Assembly: GCF_014529535.1 (NCBI RefSeq)
Contig: NW_023503409.1
Span: 1,240,390 to 1,304,389 of the forward strand
DNA length: 64,000 nt
Source: Bradysia coprophila
Taxonomy: Eukaryota; Arthropoda; Insecta; Diptera; Sciaridae
Reading direction: 5' to 3'
Numbering within the stretch: position 1 is the first letter of the stretch; each line of letters starts with the position of its first letter. Below are positions 48,697 to 60,316 of this stretch, piece after piece. Below the pieces are notes generated by a model. The model did no database searches and was not told the DNA's origin. It worked only from the letters and a program-made list of their open reading frames with translations. The translations under genes were made by a program, and so were the position numbers.

Positions 48697-51253
48697 ATAT
48701 TAATTTAAAATTTAAAGAAAACAAAATATATTAAAAGAAAAAAAATGTTATTTAAAGATGAAAGTTAGTGTTACGGTTGTATAATTTTCCATTTTTTTTC
48801 GTTCTTCTTTTTTTTGAATTCAATAAAGACAAATATCTAAAATCGAATATATACTAGTCACTTTAAAGAAAAAGAATGAATGAAAAAATCCATAGAGCCG
48901 AAAATTTTGTTTCTTAACGAAATGCCGTTTTTTTTATTTTAAATTTAACTTGTGTAATTCTATCCAGTCTCTTCCTCGGAAAACACATTGAACCGGCTTT
49001 GATTTGATCTTCTTTTGGTCCGATTCGGGGTTGAGCATTAAGTTAACATTTTAAATAAAAACTTACAAGAAAAAAAATATTTAAAAGAAAAATAAAATTG
49101 AAAAGTTACTTAAAAACAAACCTATTTTTCCAAAAATGGACAACTGACCACTTTTTCGGATCGGTTTTCCACAATTTGAAAGGAAAATTAATTAGTAAAT
49201 TGACGCGCGTGTGTTTATTTTCTATTAAATTATATATGGTGTAATAGAAACGAAACTTTTTTAAATTCAAACAAATGGAAAATATACATTTGCATTGATT
49301 AAAGACCTTTCTTCTTTTCGATGAGTGTTTTTTTATACAAAATATACAAACTAGCACTGATATTAATTCATTTCGAAATGGCTTTTAATTTTCATATACA
49401 GGAATAAATTATAAAAAAAAACAATAACCAGAATAAAATCATCAAATCGAAGTAATTTTTAACCAAAATATAAAATTTTAATCGAATTTCGTGAATCTAC
49501 CATCTGTATTGTGTGTGTTTGTTTCAATAATATACGAAAACGGGAATATTTTCTTTATGGTTAACGATTCATTTCGATTGGATGTGCTAAACTGTTCAAC
49601 ATCGGAAAGTATTTTTTTCAATAAAATTATTCATTCAAATTCGCAAAATATTTTCAACGAAAATCATTCTCAGATAGAACCCGGGAAACAGATGACATTA
49701 TATGAAATGAAATCTATCGCTAATTTTTTTTTAAAACAACAAACAAAAGGATTAATTTTTAATTCAACGTATTACTACAATACCGCATGACGAAACGCTA
49801 AGAATTCATGAAATCAATTATTCAATTTAAATTAAAATAAAAGGAAATGTATGTCTTATAGTGTACTTATTATATATTTATTTTGGGAAAGATCTGTTAA
49901 TTTTTATTTACTAATTTAAAATCGTTTTACAGAAGAAAAAAAAAAGTTGAAAATATATTTAAAAAAATGAAAGAGAAAACACTTAAAAAAACGTCTAATT
50001 AATCAATAAAATATTTATTGAGAAAATGTAAAACACAAAAAAAATTATAAATGTTCTTAGAATTTATGCTAGATGAAAATAGTATAGGAAAAAATATGTT
50101 GTCAAACTATTGTCTTTGTGTAGTAATTTAGCTATTCAATGTTAGTTATTGAGTGTATCTAAAAAAAAAAAATTCATTAAAAAAACAAATAATATTTGTC
50201 TATCATGATAGTGAACTTAAAAATTAAATTTAAATAAAACAAAAAACTAATAAAGAGAAAACTTAACAACAAAATATGCTTTAACAAATATATTTAAGTA
50301 ACAAACAAATATATCTTGTGGCAGACTCTTCTTCGTTACTACCTAAATATACTGACAATGGAAATAATAAAAAAAACACTTTTTTAACCAAGAAAAAAGT
50401 GAAACCACAACATAATTAAAATTTAAAAAATAATTAATGAAAAATTAATTATCTAAAAAAGAAAGAAGTTAGTGTGCCTTTCAGCGGTTCATCTATTATG
50501 TGTGTATAACTAGGAGCCTCATAGTAAAGCTACCACGCTAACACACACACACAAATAACTGAATAATAAAAAAAAGTGTAAAATCCTTCTTTTTCTCTTC
50601 CAAACAGATGAAACGTGTGGTGTGTCAATGTATCAAATTTCTTTTACTTTTTCTTTTTTCTTTGTTTTCAAATCCAAATAAACTTTTTCGATATTCATTC
50701 ACGTTGAGAGTGTGCGATTCAAATTGAATAAATATTCACTGGTTGCCCGATTTTTATAAAGGAAATTTGATATTTTATTCAGAATACCCTCGATTCATTT
50801 CGTTTTTCTTTGTTAGGAAAAAGAACGATTTTTGTGGTTTTATTTATTCGAAAAAGAAAAGTTGTTCATGATATTTACTCACTAAAAAGCACTATGAATG
50901 ATAACGTAACATATAACAAAAAAACTTTAATAAAAATTCAAAAGAAAAAAAAAATTAAAAATTTTTTTAGACAGTAAATAAGCAACTTATTATAATATGA
51001 TAAAATAACATTTCAGCACATTATGATATGAATCTTTCTTAGCACATTCAATAAAAAAGTGAAGAAAAATCCTTTCAAAATATTAAAATTAACTAAAATT
51101 TAAACGATAAAAGAAACTATAAAAATAACAAAGAAACAAAAATTTCAACATCTTTTTTCCTTCTATCATTATAATTAATGCATGGAATTTACAAACAACA
51201 AACAAATTCTTTAAAATAAACAACAAAATCCTTTGACAAAAATGAATTGTTTC
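48697..51253. other. Very AT-rich 3' flank of calcineurin B
   Basis: Long A- and T-runs and many AATAAA words suggest a long 3' UTR followed by intergenic DNA. A 99-codon frame at 49491-49790 has low-complexity composition and no motif, so I do not call it. The sequence ends at the 13-bp target duplication of the Penelope-like insertion (51241-51253). Confidence 0.55.
51241..51253. repeat. Left copy of 13-bp target-site duplication
   Basis: AATGAATTGTTTC directly precedes the Penelope-like palindrome and recurs at 56324-56336, directly after its right end. Confidence 0.75.
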
Positions 51254-51321
51254 TTTAGATTTGTTTTTGTTGTGTAGCTGAGGTTTTGGTTGCCAATGAT
51301 TTTAAAACAATTTTGTTTTCA

Positions 51322-51362
51322 AATTGCCGACGTTTCGACCTAATACCAGGTCATCATCAGGG
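51322..51362 (-). ncRNA. Hammerhead-ribozyme-like core, left Penelope copy
   Basis: This is the mirror image of 56175-56215, downstream of the left RT frame on the minus strand; see that entry for the motif. Confidence 0.6.
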
Positions 51363-51615
51363 CTTTATTTTTCATGTAAATAAACAGAAACGATTTTTCA
51401 GTTTAGCTATTCGAACAAGGTCGGAATTTTACACATTTTTACCTAATTGGTCAAAATTTAGCGGTTATCACAGCCTGTGCTCATTTTAGAGCTTTCGTCA
51501 AGAAAATTAAAAGGGTTATAAACTTGCATTAGCCGGTGAACTTAACAACTTTACACGAAAAACAATTTCTTATCGGTCAAACATAGGTGACAAGTAAGTT
51601 GTCGGTGGTGAGATG

Positions 51616-53763
51616 TCAATTATTCGGTGTTGCATGATTAATTACTCTAGTCCAGTTACATTGGTCATTTTTCCCAGCGAATTGCCGTAAGAGATTGGTG
51701 TATGCTGGAGCAATTCGCTCGGAGTCTTTTTTGTAATTGCAGGCACGTTCTTGGTTCATGATTATGTGATTGACTTCTGATATTTGCAGTTTGCGTTTGT
51801 TGCTGTTACGATCAAGTATTTTAATTCTTTCAAAGTCGAATTGATGGCCAGTTGTTTTGGTGTGTAGCGCCAGTGCTGAAGAAACTTTAGTCCTAGCCAG
51901 ATTGGTTGTAGATATAGAATTTTTGTGCTGTTGTCTTCTGGTACATAGTTTTTGGCAAGTCTCACCAATGTAAATGCAGTTACAGTCCGGACATGTGAAT
52001 TGATAGACTACACCCGATGATTCGGTCTTGTCGATTTTATCCTTCTCCTTCGAATAAAACGTTGCCAATTTTTGGGTCGGACGATCGGCAATTTTGACTT
52101 CCGGTATGAAATATTTGATCTGTTTTTTCAGCGATTCAGACATGCCAGGTACGTAGACAACAGATGCGAATTTTGGCGTAGTGTTGTCTGCGGGTTTCTT
52201 TACGGTGTTTGGTTTTCTCTTAGCTAGTTGGATGATGCGTTGAATTTCAGATTGTGGAAAGTTGTTCTTCGTAAGTATGTCCTTTATTTTGATGGTGTTT
52301 TCCTGGTGGTAAGTGGGGTGGCTATACTCGAAGACTTTTTTAGCAAACGAAATGGCTACATTGGAAACGGTTTTCTTTTGGTGTGCCGAGTAATAGTTCA
52401 GCATACGGTTTGATGCGATTGATTTACTGTACCAGTTCGTAATGACGGAGCCATCTTGTCTTCTGATTGTTAAATCGAGGAAATTAATTGACGAGTTGGT
52501 CTCTAATTCACAGGTAAATTTTATGCGGCCAGGGTCAAAAGCATTGAGCTTTTTCAAGATTTCGTTTATGACCGGTTCTCTGCATATGACTAGGTGGTCA
52601 TCTACGTACACTATCCATACGGATGGTGGGATGAGTTTGTCCTTTTTGAGCTGTTCGATTACCTGACTGATGATGTGTTCAGTGACGATTTGTACGATTA
52701 TGCTACCCAAGGAGTTGCCCATGAAGATACCATTAATCTGACGGTAGAATTGTCCTTTGTATAGCAGATAGTTGCATTCATCCAAACATATCCGTAAAAG
52801 CTCGATGAAATCTTCTTTTTCCATAGTGGTGTGCGGACGTACCTTTTCGTCAAAATCATTTTTAATAAGTTTAATGGCTAAAGCTGTGGATATCGAGCCA
52901 AAACAATTTTCCATGTCGAACGATGCCATTCTGTGTCCACGTAGGATGCGTTTGTTTCGAAGAGCGTTGAAAGCTTGGCGAGAATTTTTGATGGTAAACT
53001 TCGGGTTTTGGTAAGCTTTGGACAGGATGGATGTCAATTCTTTTGAGGCGTTGTAGGCTACAGTCTTAACGGTTGACGTTACTAATCGTAGAGGATGACC
53101 ATTGCCATCAGGTCTTTCCTTGTGGATCTTGTATTGGCCAAAAACGCGAGGGGGTATGGCTGTAGTTGATTGAAGGTGGAGGCGTTGTTTTTTGTTGATG
53201 GAATGTTTATCTTGGATGGTCTTCAGGTGGTTGTTGAGTTTGCTTTCGCAACTAGTGGTCGGATCCTTGTCTATGGGTTGAAATTGGGTTGGATCGCTTA
53301 ACAATTCTTTCATTTTGAACTCATAATCTTGTACATGGCAAATGACCGTTTTGTTTCCTTTATCGCTGTTGGAGATAAAAATGTCTGGATGTTCTTTCAA
53401 AAATTTCGCGGTGATGACGGTTGCTTTCTTCAAGAATAACTGGATGCGATTGTGACTGGGTGACGTCTTGGAAAACTTGGTCAGTGTGTAGGTCAGTTGT
53501 CCACGGACGGCGTTGACCAGATTCGGATGGGAGTACCTCGAAACTATGTACTCTAGATCCGTAATAATTTCTGGAATCGGGGCTCGTTCTGGGATGAGCG
53601 CAAACTTTGGTCCAAGGCTCAAAAGGACGGACATTTCATACGGAATTTCTACTGTTGTCGTATTCTTGATGAACGACTCTTCGTATTTTATGTCGGGCAG
53701 ATGGCCTTGAGTTCTTAAGAGGTGCTTAAACTTATCACACAAATCGCTGTTCTTTCGAGACAA
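51616..53763 (-). CDS. Penelope-like reverse transcriptase/GIY-YIG endonuclease, left copy
   Basis: This 715-codon minus-strand frame is identical in translation to the right copy. Motifs in order are FGQYKIHKERPDG, the RT core with SFDMENCF, GIFMGNSLGS and the catalytic VYVDDH, a Penelope-type linker, a Cys pair (FTCPDC), and the GIY-YIG core CIYIGETCQKLCTRRQQHK. No ATG occurs in the first 43 codons and the frame stays open to the palindrome centre, so the N-terminus is truncated. The element moves by target-primed reverse transcription. Confidence 0.9.
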   Translation of the reverse strand: MSRKNSDLCDKFKHLLRTQGHLPDIKYEESFIKNTTTVEIPYEMSVLLSLGPKFALIPERAPIPEIITDLEYIVSRYSHPNLVNAVRGQLTYTLTKFSKTSPSHNRIQLFLKKATVITAKFLKEHPDIFISNSDKGNKTVICHVQDYEFKMKELLSDPTQFQPIDKDPTTSCESKLNNHLKTIQDKHSINKKQRLHLQSTTAIPPRVFGQYKIHKERPDGNGHPLRLVTSTVKTVAYNASKELTSILSKAYQNPKFTIKNSRQAFNALRNKRILRGHRMASFDMENCFGSISTALAIKLIKNDFDEKVRPHTTMEKEDFIELLRICLDECNYLLYKGQFYRQINGIFMGNSLGSIIVQIVTEHIISQVIEQLKKDKLIPPSVWIVYVDDHLVICREPVINEILKKLNAFDPGRIKFTCELETNSSINFLDLTIRRQDGSVITNWYSKSIASNRMLNYYSAHQKKTVSNVAISFAKKVFEYSHPTYHQENTIKIKDILTKNNFPQSEIQRIIQLAKRKPNTVKKPADNTTPKFASVVYVPGMSESLKKQIKYFIPEVKIADRPTQKLATFYSKEKDKIDKTESSGVVYQFTCPDCNCIYIGETCQKLCTRRQQHKNSISTTNLARTKVSSALALHTKTTGHQFDFERIKILDRNSNKRKLQISEVNHIIMNQERACNYKKDSERIAPAYTNLLRQFAGKNDQCNWTRVINHATPNN

Positions 53764-53773
53764 TTCACTCGAA

Positions 53774-55921
53774 TTGTCTCGAAAGAACAGCGATTTGTGT
53801 GATAAGTTTAAGCACCTCTTAAGAACTCAAGGCCATCTGCCCGACATAAAATACGAAGAGTCGTTCATCAAGAATACGACAACAGTAGAAATTCCGTATG
53901 AAATGTCCGTCCTTTTGAGCCTTGGACCAAAGTTTGCGCTCATCCCAGAACGAGCCCCGATTCCAGAAATTATTACGGATCTAGAGTACATAGTTTCGAG
54001 GTACTCCCATCCGAATCTGGTCAACGCCGTCCGTGGACAACTGACCTACACACTGACCAAGTTTTCCAAGACGTCACCCAGTCACAATCGCATCCAGTTA
54101 TTCTTGAAGAAAGCAACCGTCATCACCGCGAAATTTTTGAAAGAACATCCAGACATTTTTATCTCCAACAGCGATAAAGGAAACAAAACGGTCATTTGCC
54201 ATGTACAAGATTATGAGTTCAAAATGAAAGAATTGTTAAGCGATCCAACCCAATTTCAACCCATAGACAAGGATCCGACCACTAGTTGCGAAAGCAAACT
54301 CAACAACCACCTGAAGACCATCCAAGATAAACATTCCATCAACAAAAAACAACGCCTCCACCTTCAATCAACTACAGCCATACCCCCTCGCGTTTTTGGC
54401 CAATACAAGATCCACAAGGAAAGACCTGATGGCAATGGTCATCCTCTACGATTAGTAACGTCAACCGTTAAGACTGTAGCCTACAACGCCTCAAAAGAAT
54501 TGACATCCATCCTGTCCAAAGCTTACCAAAACCCGAAGTTTACCATCAAAAATTCTCGCCAAGCTTTCAACGCTCTTCGAAACAAACGCATCCTACGTGG
54601 ACACAGAATGGCATCGTTCGACATGGAAAATTGTTTTGGCTCGATATCCACAGCTTTAGCCATTAAACTTATTAAAAATGATTTTGACGAAAAGGTACGT
54701 CCGCACACCACTATGGAAAAAGAAGATTTCATCGAGCTTTTACGGATATGTTTGGATGAATGCAACTATCTGCTATACAAAGGACAATTCTACCGTCAGA
54801 TTAATGGTATCTTCATGGGCAACTCCTTGGGTAGCATAATCGTACAAATCGTCACTGAACACATCATCAGTCAGGTAATCGAACAGCTCAAAAAGGACAA
54901 ACTCATCCCACCATCCGTATGGATAGTGTACGTAGATGACCACCTAGTCATATGCAGAGAACCGGTCATAAACGAAATCTTGAAAAAGCTCAATGCTTTT
55001 GACCCTGGCCGCATAAAATTTACCTGTGAATTAGAGACCAACTCGTCAATTAATTTCCTCGATTTAACAATCAGAAGACAAGATGGCTCCGTCATTACGA
55101 ACTGGTACAGTAAATCAATCGCATCAAACCGTATGCTGAACTATTACTCGGCACACCAAAAGAAAACCGTTTCCAATGTAGCCATTTCGTTTGCTAAAAA
55201 AGTCTTCGAGTATAGCCACCCCACTTACCACCAGGAAAACACCATCAAAATAAAGGACATACTTACGAAGAACAACTTTCCACAATCTGAAATTCAACGC
55301 ATCATCCAACTAGCTAAGAGAAAACCAAACACCGTAAAGAAACCCGCAGACAACACTACGCCAAAATTCGCATCTGTTGTCTACGTACCTGGCATGTCTG
55401 AATCGCTGAAAAAACAGATCAAATATTTCATACCGGAAGTCAAAATTGCCGATCGTCCGACCCAAAAATTGGCAACGTTTTATTCGAAGGAGAAGGATAA
55501 AATCGACAAGACCGAATCATCGGGTGTAGTCTATCAATTCACATGTCCGGACTGTAACTGCATTTACATTGGTGAGACTTGCCAAAAACTATGTACCAGA
55601 AGACAACAGCACAAAAATTCTATATCTACAACCAATCTGGCTAGGACTAAAGTTTCTTCAGCACTGGCGCTACACACCAAAACAACTGGCCATCAATTCG
55701 ACTTTGAAAGAATTAAAATACTTGATCGTAACAGCAACAAACGCAAACTGCAAATATCAGAAGTCAATCACATAATCATGAACCAAGAACGTGCCTGCAA
55801 TTACAAAAAAGACTCCGAGCGAATTGCTCCAGCATACACCAATCTCTTACGGCAATTCGCTGGGAAAAATGACCAATGTAACTGGACTAGAGTAATTAAT
55901 CATGCAACACCGAATAATTGA
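53774..55921 (+). CDS. Penelope-like reverse transcriptase/GIY-YIG endonuclease, right copy
   Basis: This is the mirror image of 51616-53763 with the same 715 codons and the same motifs (KIHK, MENCF, YVDD, YIGETCQ). The absence of any difference between the copies points to simultaneous origin or gene conversion. The frame begins at the palindrome centre and lacks its natural start, so expression of a full protein is unlikely even though the RT and endonuclease parts are uninterrupted. Confidence 0.9.
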   Translation: MSRKNSDLCDKFKHLLRTQGHLPDIKYEESFIKNTTTVEIPYEMSVLLSLGPKFALIPERAPIPEIITDLEYIVSRYSHPNLVNAVRGQLTYTLTKFSKTSPSHNRIQLFLKKATVITAKFLKEHPDIFISNSDKGNKTVICHVQDYEFKMKELLSDPTQFQPIDKDPTTSCESKLNNHLKTIQDKHSINKKQRLHLQSTTAIPPRVFGQYKIHKERPDGNGHPLRLVTSTVKTVAYNASKELTSILSKAYQNPKFTIKNSRQAFNALRNKRILRGHRMASFDMENCFGSISTALAIKLIKNDFDEKVRPHTTMEKEDFIELLRICLDECNYLLYKGQFYRQINGIFMGNSLGSIIVQIVTEHIISQVIEQLKKDKLIPPSVWIVYVDDHLVICREPVINEILKKLNAFDPGRIKFTCELETNSSINFLDLTIRRQDGSVITNWYSKSIASNRMLNYYSAHQKKTVSNVAISFAKKVFEYSHPTYHQENTIKIKDILTKNNFPQSEIQRIIQLAKRKPNTVKKPADNTTPKFASVVYVPGMSESLKKQIKYFIPEVKIADRPTQKLATFYSKEKDKIDKTESSGVVYQFTCPDCNCIYIGETCQKLCTRRQQHKNSISTTNLARTKVSSALALHTKTTGHQFDFERIKILDRNSNKRKLQISEVNHIIMNQERACNYKKDSERIAPAYTNLLRQFAGKNDQCNWTRVINHATPNN

Positions 55922-56174
55922 CATCTCACCACCGACAACTTACTTGTCACCTATGTTTGACCGATAAGAAATTGTTTTTCGTGTAAAGTTGTTAAGTTCA
56001 CCGGCTAATGCAAGTTTATAACCCTTTTAATTTTCTTGACGAAAGCTCTAAAATGAGCACAGGCTGTGATAACCGCTAAATTTTGACCAATTAGGTAAAA
56101 ATGTGTAAAATTCCGACCTTGTTCGAATAGCTAAACTGAAAAATCGTTTCTGTTTATTTACATGAAAAATAAAG

Positions 56175-56215
56175 CCCTGATGATGACCTGGTATTAGGTC
56201 GAAACGTCGGCAATT
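56175..56215 (+). ncRNA. Hammerhead-ribozyme-like core, right Penelope copy
   Basis: The sequence reads CTGATGA, then a stem GACCT / AGGTC with a GGTATT loop, then GAAAC followed by GTC. This is the hammerhead consensus CUGANGA - stem II - GAAA. GCC before and GGC after could form a short stem I. The ACGT after GAA is self-complementary, as in minimal hammerheads that act as dimers. Hammerhead motifs are an established feature of Penelope-like elements. Self-cleavage itself is not shown. Confidence 0.65.
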
Positions 56216-56323
56216 TGAAAACAAAATTGTTTTAAAATCATTGGCAACCAAAACCTCAGCTACACAACAAAAACAAATCTAAATTACTTAAAATTGTTGC
56301 CAGCAATACAACAACAAACATTG

Positions 56324-56336
56324 AATGAATTGTTTC
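56324..56336. repeat. Right copy of 13-bp target-site duplication
   Basis: AATGAATTGTTTC, identical to 51241-51253, lies at the right edge of the Penelope-like insertion. Confidence 0.75.
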
Positions 56337-56430
56337 ATTCATAAAAAGTCGTTTACTGAACAATCCTTGAAGAAAATCGAAGTCTGAAAAGTACGAAAAA
56401 CTATCTATTGTTTTCTGAGACGTCAGTATA

Positions 56431-56540
56431 CGCTTTTATGTACAGTAGTGCGATCAAAGTAGTGCGTAAATGGATTTTCGCACTAGTGCGCAAAAGTGAC
56501 GTTTGGAAAAATGAAGATTCCACTACTGTACATAAAATCG
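56431..56540. mobile_element. 110-bp MITE
   Basis: The 20-bp ends CGCTTTTATGTACAGTAGTG and the complement of CACTACTGTACATAAAATCG are inverted repeats with one or two differences. The centre (AGTGCG-rich) is also partly palindromic. Confidence 0.75.
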
Positions 56541-58230
56541 TGTTGTTAACTTGTGCCTAAACTGGAAATTTGCGCATACTATGTGTTGTCAACCTTGGTT
56601 TCGCCTCGGGTTGATATTTTTTGCGCAAAGTTTCCATTTAGACACATGTTATCAAAATAGCTATTTGTATACTTTTGAGACTTTCTTTTCAGACAGGAAC
56701 ACTCTATTGATCCTTTTAGCATTCCACTCGAATAATACGAATGTCATACAGCATTTTAGAAACGACAAGCGCACTGCCATGTAACGATGAAATCTGTTAC
56801 TTCATTTGTTTAAAGTATCGCCTAGTTCACACAAAATCGTTTATTTCATTAATTTTAAAATATCTTTGACTATTAAGACCAAGTTAAGCAAAGAACAACA
56901 CTTCGTTTTGTCATTGCTGTCAATAAAAGATGATTATCCAATTTAGAACGCAATGCCGCACACCTAACACGGTCGAATTTTCTTACCTAGTTTTTCTTAC
57001 ATTGGCGTTTGTTTTTAACCGTTGTATGCTGATGAGGCAAATCGGCATAGAATTGAATCGAACGATCAATGGGAAAAATGTGAGAAATAAGCAGAAGTAG
57101 TTTTATCGGAAAGTGGATGTGGTGAAGTGATAGTGTGTCAACAGTCTCTACTGTTTATTGAATAAAACACATCTTGTATGTGTCAGAGGAAACACGTCCA
57201 GTCTTTTCATTATATCTGAGCTAACGAGATATCACATGCAGTATTGTTACTCTCGTTCTGCGGCCGGGCCTGCAGTGACAATCTACAACTTTCTCTAAAA
57301 AGGGCATTTATCACTCAGTGGCATAATATGTTTGAGGCTGACAAGAAGAGTCTGACTCCACATTAGAGCTCAATTATCGAAAGTTAGATTATGAAATAAT
57401 GTCTAAAGTACAAATGTACGATCTAATTAGTCTTCAAAAAAAATGTTTTTAGCTGCAGGAATGTTCATTGATCTTATTAATTACTACTTACTATGCGTAA
57501 AACTAATGTGGAGGTATACTTATAACACACTTTGTAACAGTTACGACTTACTTTTTCCAATCCGAAATTCAATTTCCTAAAACATGAAATATTTCTCTAT
57601 GCCTTCAACTCGCGTAGACGGCAATTATATTGCTATTGGGCCTCATAAATGAAATCATTTTCCAGTGTCAACTTTCAATCTGGAAAGGAGAATGAAGTCT
57701 AAAAAGACTAGTAAGGGTTCAGACGTCTTATCGACTTTTCAAGATTATTACTTCGTACTCATTCCTACATTATCTGATAGCAAAAATGGAACATGTGTCC
57801 TGTAACTGCAAAATACAAGCCGAAAGACCGAAGGGAGATGGAAAGATGCAGTTGAGTCAGATCTGGAAGCACTAACATTGATTGTAGGCACAGAATAGGT
57901 TTGATTGAAGAAGATCAAAACCAATAATACAGGTTAGAGTGCCCGCCTAGGTTAGTAACTCATTTGTACATGGTCTGGTCATGGCTTTGAGTGAGATCAC
58001 TTTGTGAATCAGAAGCGAATTCCCTTTCGTGTTTGTGTGTACCTCTTTATGTGTATCTACTTTTGGTTGTCTCGAATTTCTCTTCACAAATTGGATAACA
58101 GATGTTCGCTCACGTACGATGGTGGAAAGAGTACTGAAAAATTCCATTGATGAATGACACCTTAACGAAAACCACACACAATTTGTAAAGCTAATTTATT
58201 TATTCTACAACAGCTATACATGAACTGTAT
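56541..58230. other. Intergenic, no gene recognised
   Basis: Mostly AT-rich unique sequence with a short GC-rich patch near 57260-57280. Frames of 76-77 codons here lack motifs. The last part is the 3' flank of the mS39 gene. Confidence 0.5.
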
Positions 58231-60316
58231 CTATTCGTTGCCTTTAAGAACTTCTGTTCCAACTAAACTCGTAATTTTCGAGATATGATTTCCGTCCAGC
58301 GTCATTGCATTCACAATGTAGCGGCCTCGTTCTTGATTATTGGAAAAGCTATTCTCCACACAATACTGCAGAGCCGCAATGGCTTTGGAGGGTTGTTTCT
58401 TTGATACACTCAATTTGATAAATAATTCCAACGCTGCTGGATCGGCAATGCCAGAAATAACGTCTTGATCTTTATTGATTTTGTCGAAAATTTTCTGAGC
58501 CTTCACAGAGTCTTCGGCGCGACATGCCAACGTCAAAACGTCACTGATCATTTTACCGGACCAGGTTACAGGATTTCTTTGTCTTTCGGACTGTTCTTCA
58601 ATTCTGTTAAATATTTGCCATGCAATGTCCGCAAAATTGCTGCTTAGATTCGCTTGAGCCGGGATATCATTACTCGGTTTATTGTCGACCATAATCTTTA
58701 GCACCAGATCGAGAATCTTCTCCTGATTCAATAGCTCGAAAATAACAATGTCTGACCATAATCGTGGGATCAGTTCCAATGCACCGTTAATGTCAACTTG
58801 CGTTAGAATTTTGGTCATAATTATCGGCTCAGGTATGTATATATTCGGCACCAATGCATTGTACGTTTCCATGAAAACGTCCAGCGGCTCATTGTTGCAC
58901 AAGACCGTGAAATATTGGCGGTAGTAAACTGTTTCGCTAAGCGAACCGCCAATTAGGTCGTAATTATGGCCTACATGAAGTAAGTTGTCAACTCGCTTCG
59001 CCAAGTCTTTATCGTTCAGTTCATTTTGGCAAACGTTCATTGCAGCAACAAAGAAAGACATGTCCTTCATTCCCTGAATTTCAAACTCCTTGCCCTCGAT
59101 TTCTTTCATAATGTCAAATAAAACGTGGCTAATTGGACTGCGTTCACGGTAAAAAATGCTTAAGACGAAGTACCATGTTTCCAATGTCGGAGCGATTCCA
59201 AGCTCTTTAAACTCTGCTAATGTTTGCAGCGCATACTCTCTGGCTACTGTTCCGTGGACGGTGGAAATAACTGACAAAACTGCATTCATTGTTCCAATAT
59301 TCGGTTTCACTTTTCGTGACACCATGGTTTGCAATAACTCGAGTACTAACTGCCAACGGTTATGACCGCCTTCCCTCAGGAACGAGATCACGTTTATAAC
59401 TGAGTTGAACGTAGCTACATCGATTTGTAAATCACGTTGCAGTGCATCCTGAAACAGAGCATAGCCTCGCTCCACCTGAATGAACTTGCACATACCCCGA
59501 ATGATCGCACAATAGGCTTGACTGCTTTTTGGTTCGATTTCATTGAAAACGGACTCTGCTAAGTCGTTATCTTTCCACGTTTTTCGTTGTCGTTCTTTAG
59601 TTGTAAAAGAGCGGCTGAACCAACGTTCTTCATATAAATCTTCAGAGAGGGAATCCTCGTGATTGTTAAAGCAAATCAGTTCAAGAAAACTTTGCCGCAA
59701 TTCACTGGAAATGCTAAGATTCCTCTTGACCATCAAGTTGTACACTAAAATAGCATCGGACACTTGAGAATTTGTAATCAGCTGTTCCAACGACGATTCA
59801 TTCACCTCACTGTCTTCTGTGTAAACCATTGTTGGAACGTACGCAGGAATCGGTGGATCAGCATGTTTGTGCTATAAACGACAGAAAAGGATTAAGATGA
59901 AACAATCAACGAAATCAGAGTATCTCACCTGAAACAATTTACTATGCTCCTGTTTGATCCATCTAGCTGCGTTTCTACAAGAACATTTTACAATAAAAAC
60001 ATAAGACCCGGATTCAGAGCAAAGTATAGCGAAATTACCTGCCAGCTTCTTGAGCCAAGGCGAAACTCCTTTTTGCCTGATTCGATTGTGGAATCAGAAA
60101 CGGATCATCATGGTATTTATAATGTGCAGCGGTTGGATCGTTACCAACGGTAGCCGACAGAGCATATAAAATATCAGTAGGACTGCGATGTATCCGCTTT
60201 GGAATCACTATTTTCTCACTGGATGTTGCCGTAGAATCGAATCTCTTCGGTACATTTAATAATCGAACTTGGTTTTGAGCCCAAAACGAACGGTAGGATC
60301 TGTACAAATGCCTCAT
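58231..60316 (-). CDS. mRpS39: Mitochondrial small ribosomal subunit protein mS39 (PTCD3)
   Basis: Exons 60316-60039, 59974-59929 and 59871-58231 join in frame to 654 residues. The N-terminus (MRHLYRSYRSFWAQNQVRLL) is basic and Ser/Arg-rich, as expected of a mitochondrial presequence. IVIPKRIHRSPTDILYALSA, DPTAAHYKYHDDPFL and SFALAQEAG match the conserved PTCD3 start. Pentatricopeptide-type helical repeats follow, including SQAYCAIIRGMCK, DVATFNSVINV and VSRKVKPNIGTMNAVL. The protein is a metazoan-specific part of the mitoribosomal small subunit near the mRNA entry side. It is divergent with muskelin across about 900 bp. Confidence 0.93.

Larger units (their letters stand above)
51254..56323. 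mobile_element. Two head-to-head Penelope-like element copies forming a 5-kb palindrome
   Basis: Arms 51254-53766 and 53771-56283 (2513 bp each) appear to be exact inverted copies, judged from mirrored coordinates and identical translations, around a 4-base centre (ACTC). Each arm is a Penelope-like element with reverse transcriptase and GIY-YIG endonuclease, 5' ends meeting in the middle. The right copy has 40 extra 3' bases (56284-56323). A 13-bp direct repeat (51241-51253, 56324-56336) frames the whole, indicating one insertion event. Both copies lack the normal protein start, being truncated at the same point. Confidence 0.9.

Noticed and set aside
49491-49790. 99-codon plus-strand frame in the calcineurin B 3' flank
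   Set aside because: The region is extremely AT-rich, the product is Asn/Phe/Ile-rich without motif, and no splice or promoter context supports it.
52228-55309. Frames of 60-80 codons on the opposite strands of the Penelope-like copies
   Set aside because: They are mirrored shadows of the reverse transcriptase frame and show no family features.
51254-56323. Interpretation of the large inverted repeat as a DNA transposon with long terminal repeats
   Set aside because: Each arm encodes a reverse transcriptase with GIY-YIG endonuclease, and the target duplication and truncated 5' ends fit target-primed retroelement insertion.
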